From assembly GCA_031552655.1 (NCBI GenBank), contig JAVBML010000065.1, forward strand, positions 1 through 14,187: a stretch of 14,187 nucleotides of DNA. Direction: 5' to 3'. The DNA comes from CAZTPH01 sp031552655. GTDB taxonomy: Bacteria > Pseudomonadota > Gammaproteobacteria > UBA9339. Made by a program: the position numbers and the translations under genes. The number at the start of each line of letters is the position of its first letter. Position 1 is the first letter of the stretch. Of the stretch, positions 1 to 8,112 are shown in pieces. The notes below the pieces were generated by a model. That model searched no databases and was not told the origin of the DNA. It was given only the letters and a program-made list of their open reading frames with translations.

Positions 1-250
1 TTATATTTGGAAAAAAAACATTATAAAAACTATCATGGAGGAAAAAATTTCATTGCCCCAACACATTTGGACTAAGGTAAATCTAAGCTGGATTCTGTTT
101 CTAGTTTTTATGGGAGCTATAAACCTATATATAGCCTACACATTCAGTACGGATATCTGGGTAAATTTTAAATTATTCGGAACCCTGGGTGGAGTGATTG
201 CATTTAGCATTGCACAATCCATCTATATCTCAAAACATAGTAATCAATAA
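1..250 (+). CDS. yciB: YciB inner-membrane protein, C-terminal part (5' end outside window)
   Basis: This is the 3' end of yciB (also called ispA, intracellular septation protein A), a small polytopic inner-membrane protein linked in enterics to cell-envelope and division functions. The frame stays open from base 2 upstream of the first in-window ATG at position 35, so that ATG is internal and the gene is cut by the window edge rather than being a 71-residue protein. The 82 visible residues match the C-terminal half of E. coli YciB (about 179 aa) as I recall it: SLPQ..W.K.NL.W near the start, then A.N.YIA, IWVNFK.FG and a closing IYI.KH. Two hydrophobic segments can be seen, around WILFLVFMGAINLYIAY and GTLGGVIAFSIAQSIYI. 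It ends 10 bp from the convergent pyrG stop. The family call is firm; the cellular role is known only loosely. Confidence 0.9.
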   Translation, partial: YIWKKNIIKTIMEEKISLPQHIWTKVNLSWILFLVFMGAINLYIAYTFSTDIWVNFKLFGTLGGVIAFSIAQSIYISKHSNQ

Positions 251-260
251 AATAACGAGG

Positions 261-1883
261 CTAGATTTTTACACCCCTGGTAGCTCGGAGAAAGTCGATA
301 AATAATGGATGTCCTTCTCGAGGGTTAGATGAAAATTCCGGATGAAACTGTACTCCCACAAACCAGGGATGATCCCGAAGTTCGATCATAACCACTAGCT
401 TATCATCGGTGGAATTAGCTGCTACCACTAGACCAGTTTCTACCAAAGCATCTATTAATACTGGATTTACTTCATAGCGATGGCGGTAGCGTTCCCGAAT
501 AATTTCACCCTGGTAGATTCTATGTCCCAGAGTACCGGATATCACCTGGCAAGGGTAACTGCCTAGGCGCATGGTACCTCCTAAAGCTGTCTGGCTAGTT
601 CTCCTAGCAATGTTACCACCACCATCCACCCATTCCGTAGCTAAAGCAATCACCGGATATTTAGTATCAGAATCAAACTCGGTACTATTGGCACCGCGCA
701 TCTTTGCTACATTCCTAGCAAATTCTATAACCGCTATCTGCATACCTAGGCAAATACCCAAATAGGGAATGCCGTGTTCCCGAGCATATTTTGCAGCAAT
801 AATCATGCCTTCGATACCTCGGCGCCCAAAGCCACCGGGTACCAACACACCATCAACATTTTTTAGCGCTTTGGATCCCAATTTTTCCAACTCTTCGGCG
901 TCCATGTATTGAATATTAACTTTAGTTTGTGTGTGCAATGCTGCGTGCTTTAATGCTTCATTTATTGATTTATAGGCATCCACCAGATCCACATATTTAC
1001 CGACCATGGCAATGGTAACTTCTCCCGTATGTTCCGTAGATTTAGCTATAATAGCATCCCAAGTTTTAAGGTTAGCCTCCCTCAATGGCAAATCCAACTT
1101 TTCCGTGACAATCTTACCCAACTCCTGATCTCTCATTAGTAGCGGTATTTTATATACATTATCCACATTGGGTAGTGAAATCACTGCCCGTTTATCTACA
1201 TTAGTGAATAGGGCTATCTTATCTTTATCGGACTCATTTATGGCATCCTGGGAGCGACAAATTAAAATATCAGGCTGTATTCCTATGGAACGCAACTCTT
1301 TAACCGAGTGCTGCGTTGGCTTCGTCTTTATTTCACCTACCGCGGCTATAAAAGGCACTAAAGTCAAATGTATGTATAAAGTATTTTGTGCACTCAGCTC
1401 TATCCTCAGCTGGCGAATGGCTTCTAAAAATGGCAATGACTCAATATCGCCAACGGTCCCCCCTACCTCCACTAAAGTAATATCATTGCCCTGGGCAACC
1501 TCCTTTATTCTAAGTTTAATTTCATCCGTAATGTGGGGAATCACCTGCACCGTAGTACCAAGGTAATCTCCTTGGCGCTCCTTACGAATCACCTCGGCAT
1601 ATACCCTACCAGCAGTAATATTATTGTTTTTAGCCATTCGGATACCAATGAAACGTTCATAGTGTCCGAGATCTAAATCCGTCTCTCCACCATCCTCGGT
1701 AACAAATACTTCGCCATGCTGAAAGGGACTCATGGTACCGGGATCGATGTTAATATAGGGATCCAACTTAATCATGGCTATTTTAAAACCATGGCTACCC
1801 AATAAAGCTCCCAGAGAAGAAGAAGCTATACCTTTGCCAAGAGATGATATAACTCCACCGGTTATAAAAATATATTTTGCCAT
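261..1883 (-). CDS. pyrG: CTP synthase
   Basis: CTP synthase makes CTP from UTP, ATP and glutamine, the last step of de novo pyrimidine nucleotide synthesis, in the cytoplasm. The 540-residue product matches the usual length (E. coli 545). The N-terminal synthetase domain opens with MAKYIFITGG and the P-loop-like GGVISSLGKGI, and carries D71 in DLDLGHYERF and E139 in LVEVGGTVGD for Mg-ATP. The C-terminal class I glutamine amidotransferase domain (about 290-540) has the oxyanion loop GGFG at 351, nucleophile C378 in GICLGMQ, and H514/E516 in FHPEF. I chose the ATG at 1881-1883. The open frame runs on to a TTG at 1910, but the nine extra residues are not part of the conserved start. The usual kdsA and eno neighbours are absent; it converges on yciB and diverges from tamA. 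Confidence 0.97.
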   Translation of the reverse strand: MAKYIFITGGVISSLGKGIASSSLGALLGSHGFKIAMIKLDPYINIDPGTMSPFQHGEVFVTEDGGETDLDLGHYERFIGIRMAKNNNITAGRVYAEVIRKERQGDYLGTTVQVIPHITDEIKLRIKEVAQGNDITLVEVGGTVGDIESLPFLEAIRQLRIELSAQNTLYIHLTLVPFIAAVGEIKTKPTQHSVKELRSIGIQPDILICRSQDAINESDKDKIALFTNVDKRAVISLPNVDNVYKIPLLMRDQELGKIVTEKLDLPLREANLKTWDAIIAKSTEHTGEVTIAMVGKYVDLVDAYKSINEALKHAALHTQTKVNIQYMDAEELEKLGSKALKNVDGVLVPGGFGRRGIEGMIIAAKYAREHGIPYLGICLGMQIAVIEFARNVAKMRGANSTEFDSDTKYPVIALATEWVDGGGNIARRTSQTALGGTMRLGSYPCQVISGTLGHRIYQGEIIRERYRHRYEVNPVLIDALVETGLVVAANSTDDKLVVMIELRDHPWFVGVQFHPEFSSNPREGHPLFIDFLRATRGVKI

Positions 1884-1916
1884 CGCTATTTTACCCACAT
1901 TGCCAATCAATAATTG

Positions 1917-1931
1917 GGATATCTGATATCC
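1917..1931. repeat. Perfect 15 bp palindrome upstream of pyrG (possible operator)
   Basis: The arms GGATATC and GATATCC are separated by a single T, giving a perfect 7-1-7 inverted repeat. It lies 33 bp upstream of the pyrG ATG and about 130 bp from tamA, in the divergent gap. A one-base spacer cannot form a good RNA hairpin, so a dimeric protein-binding site fits better than a terminator. Function is inference; chance remains possible. Confidence 0.35.
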
Positions 1932-2059
1932 ACAAATGGAAGTACGAAAATTCTATCATAATCAAAAATAAACCATAGATTTTTTTAAACAAAATTGCTA
2001 CGACCAATAAAATTCTTTACAATTTTAATATAACTCCACTTTAAAAACATAGCGGTAAC

Positions 2060-3769
2060 ATGTATAAACCACTTAAAATCAAATGGTTATGCTATTATAT
2101 CATGGCCCTGGCCATGTTCACTGATTCCTTGGCAACTCCCAGTGTAAAGCTACGAGTTAGTGGCCTAGATGGCAAACTCCTAGAACACACTCTAACTCAT
2201 CTACAAACAAAGCTAGAACTTTTGGAATCAACTAATCCCGCCGATGTGGCAAAATTTTACCGGGAAGCTCCCGGAGAAATAGATAGAATATTAAAACTCC
2301 ATGGCTACTTTCATGCTAAAACCACGGGGAATTTCAGTGCAAATAAAAACCATGGAAAATTACACTTCAATGTAAAAAAAGGACCTCCCCTGGTAATCAC
2401 AACTTTGGAATTAAAAATATTCGGCGAAGGTGCCCAGGATATCAAACTAAATAAAGCCCTGGCGCGCTTGCCAATAAAAACTAGTAGCATATTTGAAGTA
2501 GACCAATATAATGATGCTAAACAATTTCTCTTTGACTCAGCGGATAGCCATGGCTATCCAAAAGCTTCCCTAGTTTTTAAGGAAATAAAAGTAGATTTAG
2601 AACAAAATAGCGCTGCTATTACATTACATCTAGATACCAAGGAACGTTGCTACTTTGGCATAACTACCTTCAATGACAGTTTTTTCAATAAAGAATTTCT
2701 ACTGAAATTTATACAATATAAGCCAGGGGAACTCTATGCAAACAAAAAGCTCCGGATCCTATCCCTCAGCCTCGGTTCCTTCTTTCAACAAATCGAAGTT
2801 AAACCCATCATCGACGATGAAAAAGCTAATATTCCCATAGAAATAACATTGACACCTAGAAAATCAAAACAATATACCATGGGAGTTGGCTATGGCACGG
2901 ATACGGGTATCCGAGGTTCCTTGGAAATAAAAAATAACTACGTAACTAATAGTTGTCACAGCTTTATGTCTCAAATACAAGCCTCCGAGGTTCAAAACAA
3001 TCTAGAGGTACACTATCTTATTCCCGGCAAGTACCCACCCACGGATCTCTATGATCTAAGTGCAACGGGAGAAACATTGAATTTCAAAAAAGGAGATAGT
3101 ACCCTGGGAGCCGTGGGAGCGAGTTATACTACTAAAATAAAGGAGTGGCAACAGACTCTAAAAATCATCCTACAATATGAACGCTATAACCTTCGAGGCC
3201 ACCCCTATGAAACCTCAAAGCTTATACTGTACAGCATTTTGTGGTCCCATGGTAAAAAAGACAATCTCATTAAACCTCGCCAAGGATATAGCATAAATAT
3301 AAATGTAACGGGAGCTACACAGTATTCCCTAGCAACTACTAATTTTATGCAAACTACGGTAAAAGCAAAATTTATCCAATCTCTATCACAAAAAATGCAA
3401 CTTCTTCTTAATTCATCCTTGGGATTCACAGCCATAGATGACATTACGCAACTGCCACTATCGTTGCAATTTTATACCGGTGGTACTCAGAGTGTTCGCG
3501 GTTTTAGCTACAACTCCATAGGACCAGGTACCAACCTAATTTTAGGCAGCACCACCCTAAGGCACCAAATTTCACCTAATTTCTACTTGGAAACATTCTT
3601 TGATCTAGGAAACGTTGGCAATGATCTACTAAAAAAACCAGCGCAAAGTGTGGGCTTAGGATTGGTTTGGCGCACAGCTATTGGTTCCGTTGAATTAACC
3701 TATGCCAAGGCCATTAGTAAATCAGGATCTCCAGGAATGATTCAACTTAATATTGGACCCGAACTCTAA
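2060..3769 (+). CDS. tamA: TamA, outer-membrane Omp85-family assembly factor
   Basis: TamA is an Omp85-family beta-barrel protein that, with the inner-membrane-anchored TamB, helps insert a subset of outer-membrane proteins such as autotransporters and takes part in envelope lipid homeostasis. The 569-residue product (E. coli 577) starts with a signal peptide: lysines at 3, 6 and 8, a hydrophobic core at about 9-20, and probable cleavage after SLA at 25. Three POTRA domains follow, at roughly 28-107, 110-193 and 196-267. The barrel begins near GVGYGTDTG (275-283), carries the Omp85 VRGF motif at 479-482 (GGTQSVRGFSYNSIGP) and ends in NIGPEL, close to the GLGPEL end I recall for E. coli TamA. 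BamA is less likely because it has five POTRA domains and about 800 residues. The Shine-Dalgarno is weak. The gene stands alone, converging on rodA with no tamB behind it. Confidence 0.92.
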   Translation: MYKPLKIKWLCYYIMALAMFTDSLATPSVKLRVSGLDGKLLEHTLTHLQTKLELLESTNPADVAKFYREAPGEIDRILKLHGYFHAKTTGNFSANKNHGKLHFNVKKGPPLVITTLELKIFGEGAQDIKLNKALARLPIKTSSIFEVDQYNDAKQFLFDSADSHGYPKASLVFKEIKVDLEQNSAAITLHLDTKERCYFGITTFNDSFFNKEFLLKFIQYKPGELYANKKLRILSLSLGSFFQQIEVKPIIDDEKANIPIEITLTPRKSKQYTMGVGYGTDTGIRGSLEIKNNYVTNSCHSFMSQIQASEVQNNLEVHYLIPGKYPPTDLYDLSATGETLNFKKGDSTLGAVGASYTTKIKEWQQTLKIILQYERYNLRGHPYETSKLILYSILWSHGKKDNLIKPRQGYSININVTGATQYSLATTNFMQTTVKAKFIQSLSQKMQLLLNSSLGFTAIDDITQLPLSLQFYTGGTQSVRGFSYNSIGPGTNLILGSTTLRHQISPNFYLETFFDLGNVGNDLLKKPAQSVGLGLVWRTAIGSVELTYAKAISKSGSPGMIQLNIGPEL

Positions 3770-3814
3770 AGTAACACCCATTCATTGGCTATAAAATCCC
3801 ACTTATTATTCAAA

Positions 3815-4951
3815 CTAACTACTAATAAACCTGCGATTGCCATGAATCGACATGATAATACCAAATGATGCCATAAATATTATTAGGGAACTTCCGCCAT
3901 AGCTAATGAAAGGCAGAGGTACACCAACCACAGGTAAAATAGAACTTACCATGCCAACGTTAACAAATAATGAACAAAAAAACGAAAGCGTAAGGCTACC
4001 AACCAACAGCCTACTAAAGGTATCCTGGGCATGAATACTTATGTATAGAGCTCTACCGATGATAATACTAAAAATAGTAAATAATGCTAGGCACCCAATG
4101 AAACCAAATTCCTCACCATAGACCGCAAAGGCAAAATCCGTGGATGCTTCAGGTAGAAAAGAAAGGTGCGACTGAGAACCTTGTAGCCAACCCTTACCAA
4201 ACATCCCACCGGAACCGATGGCAATTTTTGATTGAATAACGTTGTACCCCCTATTAAAGGGGTCACTTTCGGGAGATAGAAAAATAAGAAGACGTGTCTT
4301 TTGATAGGCATACATACATTTCCAAATAATCGGAGTAGCAGCCGCAAGGACTAACATAAAACCACTCACAATTCTCCAACTAACTCCCGCAAGAATAATT
4401 ACAAAAAAACCGGTTATTGCTACCAAAATGGCAGTACCCAGATCCGGTTGCTTAGCTATAAGCAGTACGGGAATAGATATAATCAGCAGACATCGCAGTA
4501 AATCTTTGAAGTTCAGTGGAAATATTTTATCGCGAAGATACCATGCTAGCATCATGGGCACCGCAATTTTCATAGCTTCGGATGGTTGAAAACGAAAAAC
4601 TCCTAGGCGTAACCAACGCTGCCCTCCTTTACTAATTACACCAAATATTAGCACTGTGATCAGCATTAAAACTACTATACCGTAGAACCAGGGAATAATA
4701 TTTTGGTAGCGACCCACGGGTATTTTAGCAAATATCAACATTACAATAAAAGCAACGGTAAAGTTCAATAGTTGCTTTAGAACCACGAAGAAATTTTGAT
4801 TGCTGGTACTATAGAGCAAACAAAATCCAATTATGGCAAGTACTATAATGCTAATAAATAAGGTAGGATCTAGATGTAGAGATTGCCAAATTTTACTCAC
4901 AATTCTGCTTTTAGATTTTTTACTATCGGTGGCAATAAAATGATAATTCAC
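3815..4951 (-). CDS. rodA: RodA, SEDS peptidoglycan glycosyltransferase
   Basis: RodA (MrdB) polymerises lipid II into glycan strands for side-wall elongation, working in the inner membrane with the transpeptidase PBP2 and MreBCD. The 378-residue product (E. coli 370) is highly hydrophobic, with about ten membrane segments. Family landmarks include SKGGQRWLRLG (108-117), RFQPSE with E125, KQPDLGT (167-173), the catalytic-type aspartate D272 in STDFAFAVYGEEFG, and PVVGVPLPFISYGGSS (340-355). The RodA-type HLDP near the N terminus and overall similarity to E. coli RodA favour it over FtsW. The start is uncertain: the longest frame begins with GTG at 4949-4951 and has no close Shine-Dalgarno, while an in-frame GTG 17 codons later (V18) is an alternative. 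The PBP2 gene mrdA, usually just upstream, is not here; the MerR-like gene occupies that place. Confidence 0.95.
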   Translation of the reverse strand: MNYHFIATDSKKSKSRIVSKIWQSLHLDPTLFISIIVLAIIGFCLLYSTSNQNFFVVLKQLLNFTVAFIVMLIFAKIPVGRYQNIIPWFYGIVVLMLITVLIFGVISKGGQRWLRLGVFRFQPSEAMKIAVPMMLAWYLRDKIFPLNFKDLLRCLLIISIPVLLIAKQPDLGTAILVAITGFFVIILAGVSWRIVSGFMLVLAAATPIIWKCMYAYQKTRLLIFLSPESDPFNRGYNVIQSKIAIGSGGMFGKGWLQGSQSHLSFLPEASTDFAFAVYGEEFGFIGCLALFTIFSIIIGRALYISIHAQDTFSRLLVGSLTLSFFCSLFVNVGMVSSILPVVGVPLPFISYGGSSLIIFMASFGIIMSIHGNRRFISS

Positions 4952-4957
4952 AGAATA

Positions 4958-4986
4958 AATTTAATGCATAATTCCCAGGATGTAAA
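4958..4986 (-). promoter_or_regulatory. Candidate sigma-70 promoter for rodA
   Basis: On the minus strand TTTACA (4981-4986, one mismatch to TTGACA) lies 17 bp from TAAATT (4958-4963, four of six matches to TATAAT), in the gap between the MerR-like gene and rodA. The expected start of transcription falls at or next to the annotated GTG, which would give a leaderless message or favour the downstream GTG. The -10 match is modest and the region is AT-rich, so confidence is low. Confidence 0.25.
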
Positions 4987-5026
4987 TACGATGTCACCCT
5001 ATCAATTTATTAATTTCAATAAAAAT

Positions 5027-5437
5027 CTAGCTTTCTAAAATCTCTAAAATACTTTTAAGACCAACCAGGAGACGTTTAATTAATTGATTTTGCTCCAATT
5101 TCCAACTATTGTCAGCTGGAATACTAAGCTGCACCTTGGCACCTTCGATGGTAAAACCCTGGTGATATAATAAATTTCTAATGCGACGGATAGTTAAAAG
5201 ATCGTTTCTCCCATAGCGCCGCCTTCCTCCCTGCCTTTTATCAGGCAATAATATGAATGAAAACTCCTTCTCCCAGTAACGCAAAACATGGGGTTTAACA
5301 AGAGATAATTTACTAGCTTCTCCAATGGTAAAATATAATTTATCGGGAATGGAAGGTAAATCTTTAATCTGTTTTTTTTGTCGATTATCTTGCCTAGGCA
5401 ATTCCTCAGCTAGAAATTCGCTCCGTTGATTTTGCAT
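5027..5437 (-). CDS. MerR-like DNA-binding protein downstream of ihfA
   Basis: This 136-residue protein belongs to the short MerR-like group found right after ihfA in many gammaproteobacteria; its target and ligand are unknown to me. The winged-helix MerR domain spans about 35-105: YFTIGEASKL (helix-turn-helix start), VKPHVLRYWEKEF, the basic wing GGRRRYGRNDL, then IRNLLYHQGFTIEGAK. Only about 30 residues follow, so there is room for a short dimerisation helix but no effector domain. I prefer the ATG at 5435-5437, with AGGG nine bases upstream; an in-frame TTG three codons earlier is less likely. This start overlaps the end of ihfA by 32 nt in another frame, suggesting coupled translation. 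The N-terminal 30 residues are polar and charged, and appear longer than in the pseudomonad homologue as I recall it. Confidence 0.8.
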   Translation of the reverse strand: MQNQRSEFLAEELPRQDNRQKKQIKDLPSIPDKLYFTIGEASKLSLVKPHVLRYWEKEFSFILLPDKRQGGRRRYGRNDLLTIRRIRNLLYHQGFTIEGAKVQLSIPADNSWKLEQNQLIKRLLVGLKSILEILES

Positions 5438-5717
5438 ATCTTTCAACCCTAGCTTTTAATTTTTGACCGGCTCTAAATGTTACAACTCTTCTAGCGGTAA
5501 TTGTTATATCCTCGCCGGTCTTTGGATTTCTTCCAGGCCGTGATTTTTTATCCCTAAGATTAAAATTACCAAATCCTGACAATTTTACATTTTCACCGCT
5601 CTCCAGTAATGCTCTTATCTCTTCAAAAAATAGATCCACAAAATCTCGGGCTTCTTTTTTATTTATTCCTAATCTATAAAATAAACTTTCAGCTAAATCA
5701 GCTTTCGTTAGAGCCAT
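5406..5717 (-). CDS. ihfA: Integration host factor subunit alpha
   Basis: IHF-alpha pairs with IHF-beta (not in this window) to form a nucleoid protein that binds specific sites and bends DNA sharply, affecting transcription, replication initiation and recombination. The 103-residue product (E. coli 99) is nearly collinear with the family: MALTKADLAE at the start, VKLSGFGNF (44-52), the DNA-binding arm RPGRNPKTGEDI with intercalating P65, and RRVVTFRAGQKLK. Those features and the position after pheT separate alpha from beta and from HU. The Shine-Dalgarno AGAAGG is formed by the last two sense codons of pheT and the start codon is 7 nt after the pheT stop, so translation is probably coupled. 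The C-terminal tail RYAKSTERISS differs from enteric IHF-alpha and is encoded partly by the region overlapping the next gene. Confidence 0.96.
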   Translation of the reverse strand: MALTKADLAESLFYRLGINKKEARDFVDLFFEEIRALLESGENVKLSGFGNFNLRDKKSRPGRNPKTGEDITITARRVVTFRAGQKLKARVERYAKSTERISS

Positions 5718-5724
5718 AGTAGTA

Positions 5725-8103
5725 TTACCTTCTTAAATTCGCATCAAATTCATTCTTTAACATATTAATTATATTACCAATTATTGTTTCCACTTCACTA
5801 TCCATTAAGGTACGATCAACGCTTTGAAAAAATAATCTCACCGCAAGACTGTGCCTATCGGAGCCAAGATTTTCACTGGAATAAATATCAAATAAAACCA
5901 CATTTTGTAATAACTTCCCAGAAATGTCCACAATTTTATCTCTAATTTGTTGCCACTCTATTTTTCTAGATACTACTATGGCAAGGTCTCTGTGGATTCC
6001 TGGAAATTTAGAAAACGGTTTAAATTTCATGTCTAATTCATTGATAAAATAAGATAATTCCAATTCAAAAATAAAAATCTGTCTATCAATAGCCAATTTT
6101 TTGGTAATGCCTGGATGCAGTTGTCCCAGTAAACCAATTACCCTATTTCGAAAAACTATTTGTGCAGACTGCCCGGGATGTAGAGCAGAATAATCAGTGG
6201 GTTGATAAAGTAATTTATTAATATCTAAAAATAATCGTAGAATAAGCTCCACATTATTCTTAAGATCAAAAAAATCAACGCTCCCCTTACCATTACCCCA
6301 CTGTTCAGAGTAACGGTCTCCACAAATAACTCCCCCTAGCACAAAAACTTGTTTCAATTCATTGTCATTGGGTATGAATTTTAATCCCGACTCAAATAAT
6401 CTTATGCGCTGCCGTTTTCTCTGTAAATTATACTTTACTGCTCCTACCAAACCTGGAAATAGAGAAGTTCTCATGGCACTAAGATTTGATGCAATGGGGT
6501 TCTCGATAAACAGTGGTTGCACCGTCGTATCAAATATTTTTTGCATAGCTTCATCAACGAAACTATAGGTAATGGCCTCATGGTACTCTAGATCTTCCAT
6601 TAGTGAATATATGCGGCCCAGTAATTCCGAATTACTTTCCAAAACACTGGGAGAAAGATTGGCAGCAATTTTTACAGTGGGAATATTGTCGTAGCCTGCC
6701 ATTCTAGCAATTTCTTCCAGCAAATCCTCTGCAATAACCAAATCAAATCTATGACTCGGAACCGTAACCCACCAACCATCTGCAGTTACCGTAACCTTCA
6801 TACCTAAATATTCTAAAATCCCAGATATTTCCTTTTCATCCATGGCCATGCCAATAAAATCTTCCATGGCTTTTTCCCTTAGGAAAATAGGATTACCACG
6901 GGGCAAATATTCCTCAGCCAGTAATTCCATGGATACCGTAGCCACACCACCGGCAATTTTAAGAATCAAGGAAGTGGCCAGATCCAATGCCTTGCCCTGC
7001 AATTCGTAATCCACTCCTCGTTCAAAGCGATGAGAAGAATCCGTTTTTATGTTATAGCATTGAGATTGTTTTGTGATTAATTCTCTATCAAAAAAAGCAC
7101 TTTCTAAAAAAATATCTGCCGTACCATGGGATACCCTAGCTTCACTTCCCCCCATGATACCAGCTAAAGCTAGCGGTCTATTTGCATCACTAATAACCAA
7201 AGCCTCCCCATTCAATGCCACCGTTCTACCATCGAGTAGAACAATTTGCTCCCCCTCTTTAGCCCATCTAACCACTATGCTTTGGTCTACTTTGGATAGA
7301 TCAAAGGCATGCAAAGGTTGGCCCAAGAGCAACATCACATAGTTAGTAACATCCACCGCTAAATTGATGGAACCTATGCCAGATTTTTCAAGGTGTTCCT
7401 GCATCCAAGATGGAGTGGCAATTTCATTATTAATGCCCCGAATAATTCTGCTGCAATAACGAGGACAGGCATTTTTGTCTTCCACTAGAACACTAAAGTT
7501 ATATTCCAGGAAAAAATCAAATTTAGGGATTTCCGAAGCAACTAACTCAGTACGATTAATAGCTGCCACTTCCCGAGCTATACCTAGAATACTTAGGCAA
7601 TCACCCCGATTAATAGTAATCTCGAGATCAATGATCTCATCATCTAATAAAAGATAGTCCGTAACTTTTATACCAATGGGAGCATCACTGGCAAACTCTA
7701 TAATGCCTTCATTTTTTATTGGTAATTCCAATTCACTAAAGGAACATAGCATGCCTTCGGATTCAATACCTCTTAGTTTTGCTCTTTTTATTTTAAAATT
7801 TTTAGGTAACCTAGCACCAATTGTAGCTACAGCAACTTTCAGTCCAACTCTAACATTACTAGCACCACAAACTATATTAAGGTGATCAGCACTACCAATG
7901 TTAATTTTACAAAGAGTTAACTTATCGGCATGGGGATGAGGAGTTATTTCCATCACTTCACCAACTACAACTCCTGTAAAATCTGCACCAACGCTGTTCT
8001 GCGAAGCTACTTCTAAACCAGCCATGGTTAGCTGCTCCACTAAGGTTTCTACATGGAGCTTAAAACCTAGTATTTCCTCAAGCCAATTTTTGCTAAATTT
8101 CAT
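5725..8103 (-). CDS. pheT: Phenylalanine--tRNA ligase beta subunit
   Basis: PheT is the large subunit of the alpha2-beta2 phenylalanyl-tRNA synthetase; it binds tRNA and holds the editing site that removes mischarged tyrosine. At 792 residues it matches the family (E. coli 795). Visible in order are an N-terminal start FSKNWLEE, the OB-fold/EMAP-like tRNA-binding domain (about 40-150, with PHPHADKL and CGASN), the B3/B4 region with editing-type residues H265 (GQPLHAFD) and E334 (IFLESAFFD), the B5 domain (about 400-476), the catalytic-like core, and a C-terminal FDX-ACB anticodon-binding domain from about 700 (KFPGIHRDLA). No domain seems missing. The ATG lies 9 nt after the pheS stop with only a weak AAGA upstream, so coupling to pheS translation is likely. 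Confidence 0.98.
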   Translation of the reverse strand: MKFSKNWLEEILGFKLHVETLVEQLTMAGLEVASQNSVGADFTGVVVGEVMEITPHPHADKLTLCKINIGSADHLNIVCGASNVRVGLKVAVATIGARLPKNFKIKRAKLRGIESEGMLCSFSELELPIKNEGIIEFASDAPIGIKVTDYLLLDDEIIDLEITINRGDCLSILGIAREVAAINRTELVASEIPKFDFFLEYNFSVLVEDKNACPRYCSRIIRGINNEIATPSWMQEHLEKSGIGSINLAVDVTNYVMLLLGQPLHAFDLSKVDQSIVVRWAKEGEQIVLLDGRTVALNGEALVISDANRPLALAGIMGGSEARVSHGTADIFLESAFFDRELITKQSQCYNIKTDSSHRFERGVDYELQGKALDLATSLILKIAGGVATVSMELLAEEYLPRGNPIFLREKAMEDFIGMAMDEKEISGILEYLGMKVTVTADGWWVTVPSHRFDLVIAEDLLEEIARMAGYDNIPTVKIAANLSPSVLESNSELLGRIYSLMEDLEYHEAITYSFVDEAMQKIFDTTVQPLFIENPIASNLSAMRTSLFPGLVGAVKYNLQRKRQRIRLFESGLKFIPNDNELKQVFVLGGVICGDRYSEQWGNGKGSVDFFDLKNNVELILRLFLDINKLLYQPTDYSALHPGQSAQIVFRNRVIGLLGQLHPGITKKLAIDRQIFIFELELSYFINELDMKFKPFSKFPGIHRDLAIVVSRKIEWQQIRDKIVDISGKLLQNVVLFDIYSSENLGSDRHSLAVRLFFQSVDRTLMDSEVETIIGNIINMLKNEFDANLRR

Positions 8104-8112
8104 ATAGCTATC

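Noticed and set aside
1168..1566. 132-codon open frame on the plus strand inside pyrG
   Set aside because: It lies wholly antisense to the strongly conserved pyrG coding sequence, has no recognisable domain and reads as a shadow frame.
3770..3814. Bidirectional terminator between tamA and rodA
   Set aside because: No stem longer than a few base pairs could be built in this 45 bp convergent gap; the T-runs have no hairpin in front.
4087..4347. 86-codon frame on the minus strand inside rodA
   Set aside because: It is an alternative frame of rodA on the same strand, rich in Leu, Arg and Phe from the membrane-coding bias, with no ribosome-binding site or family resemblance.
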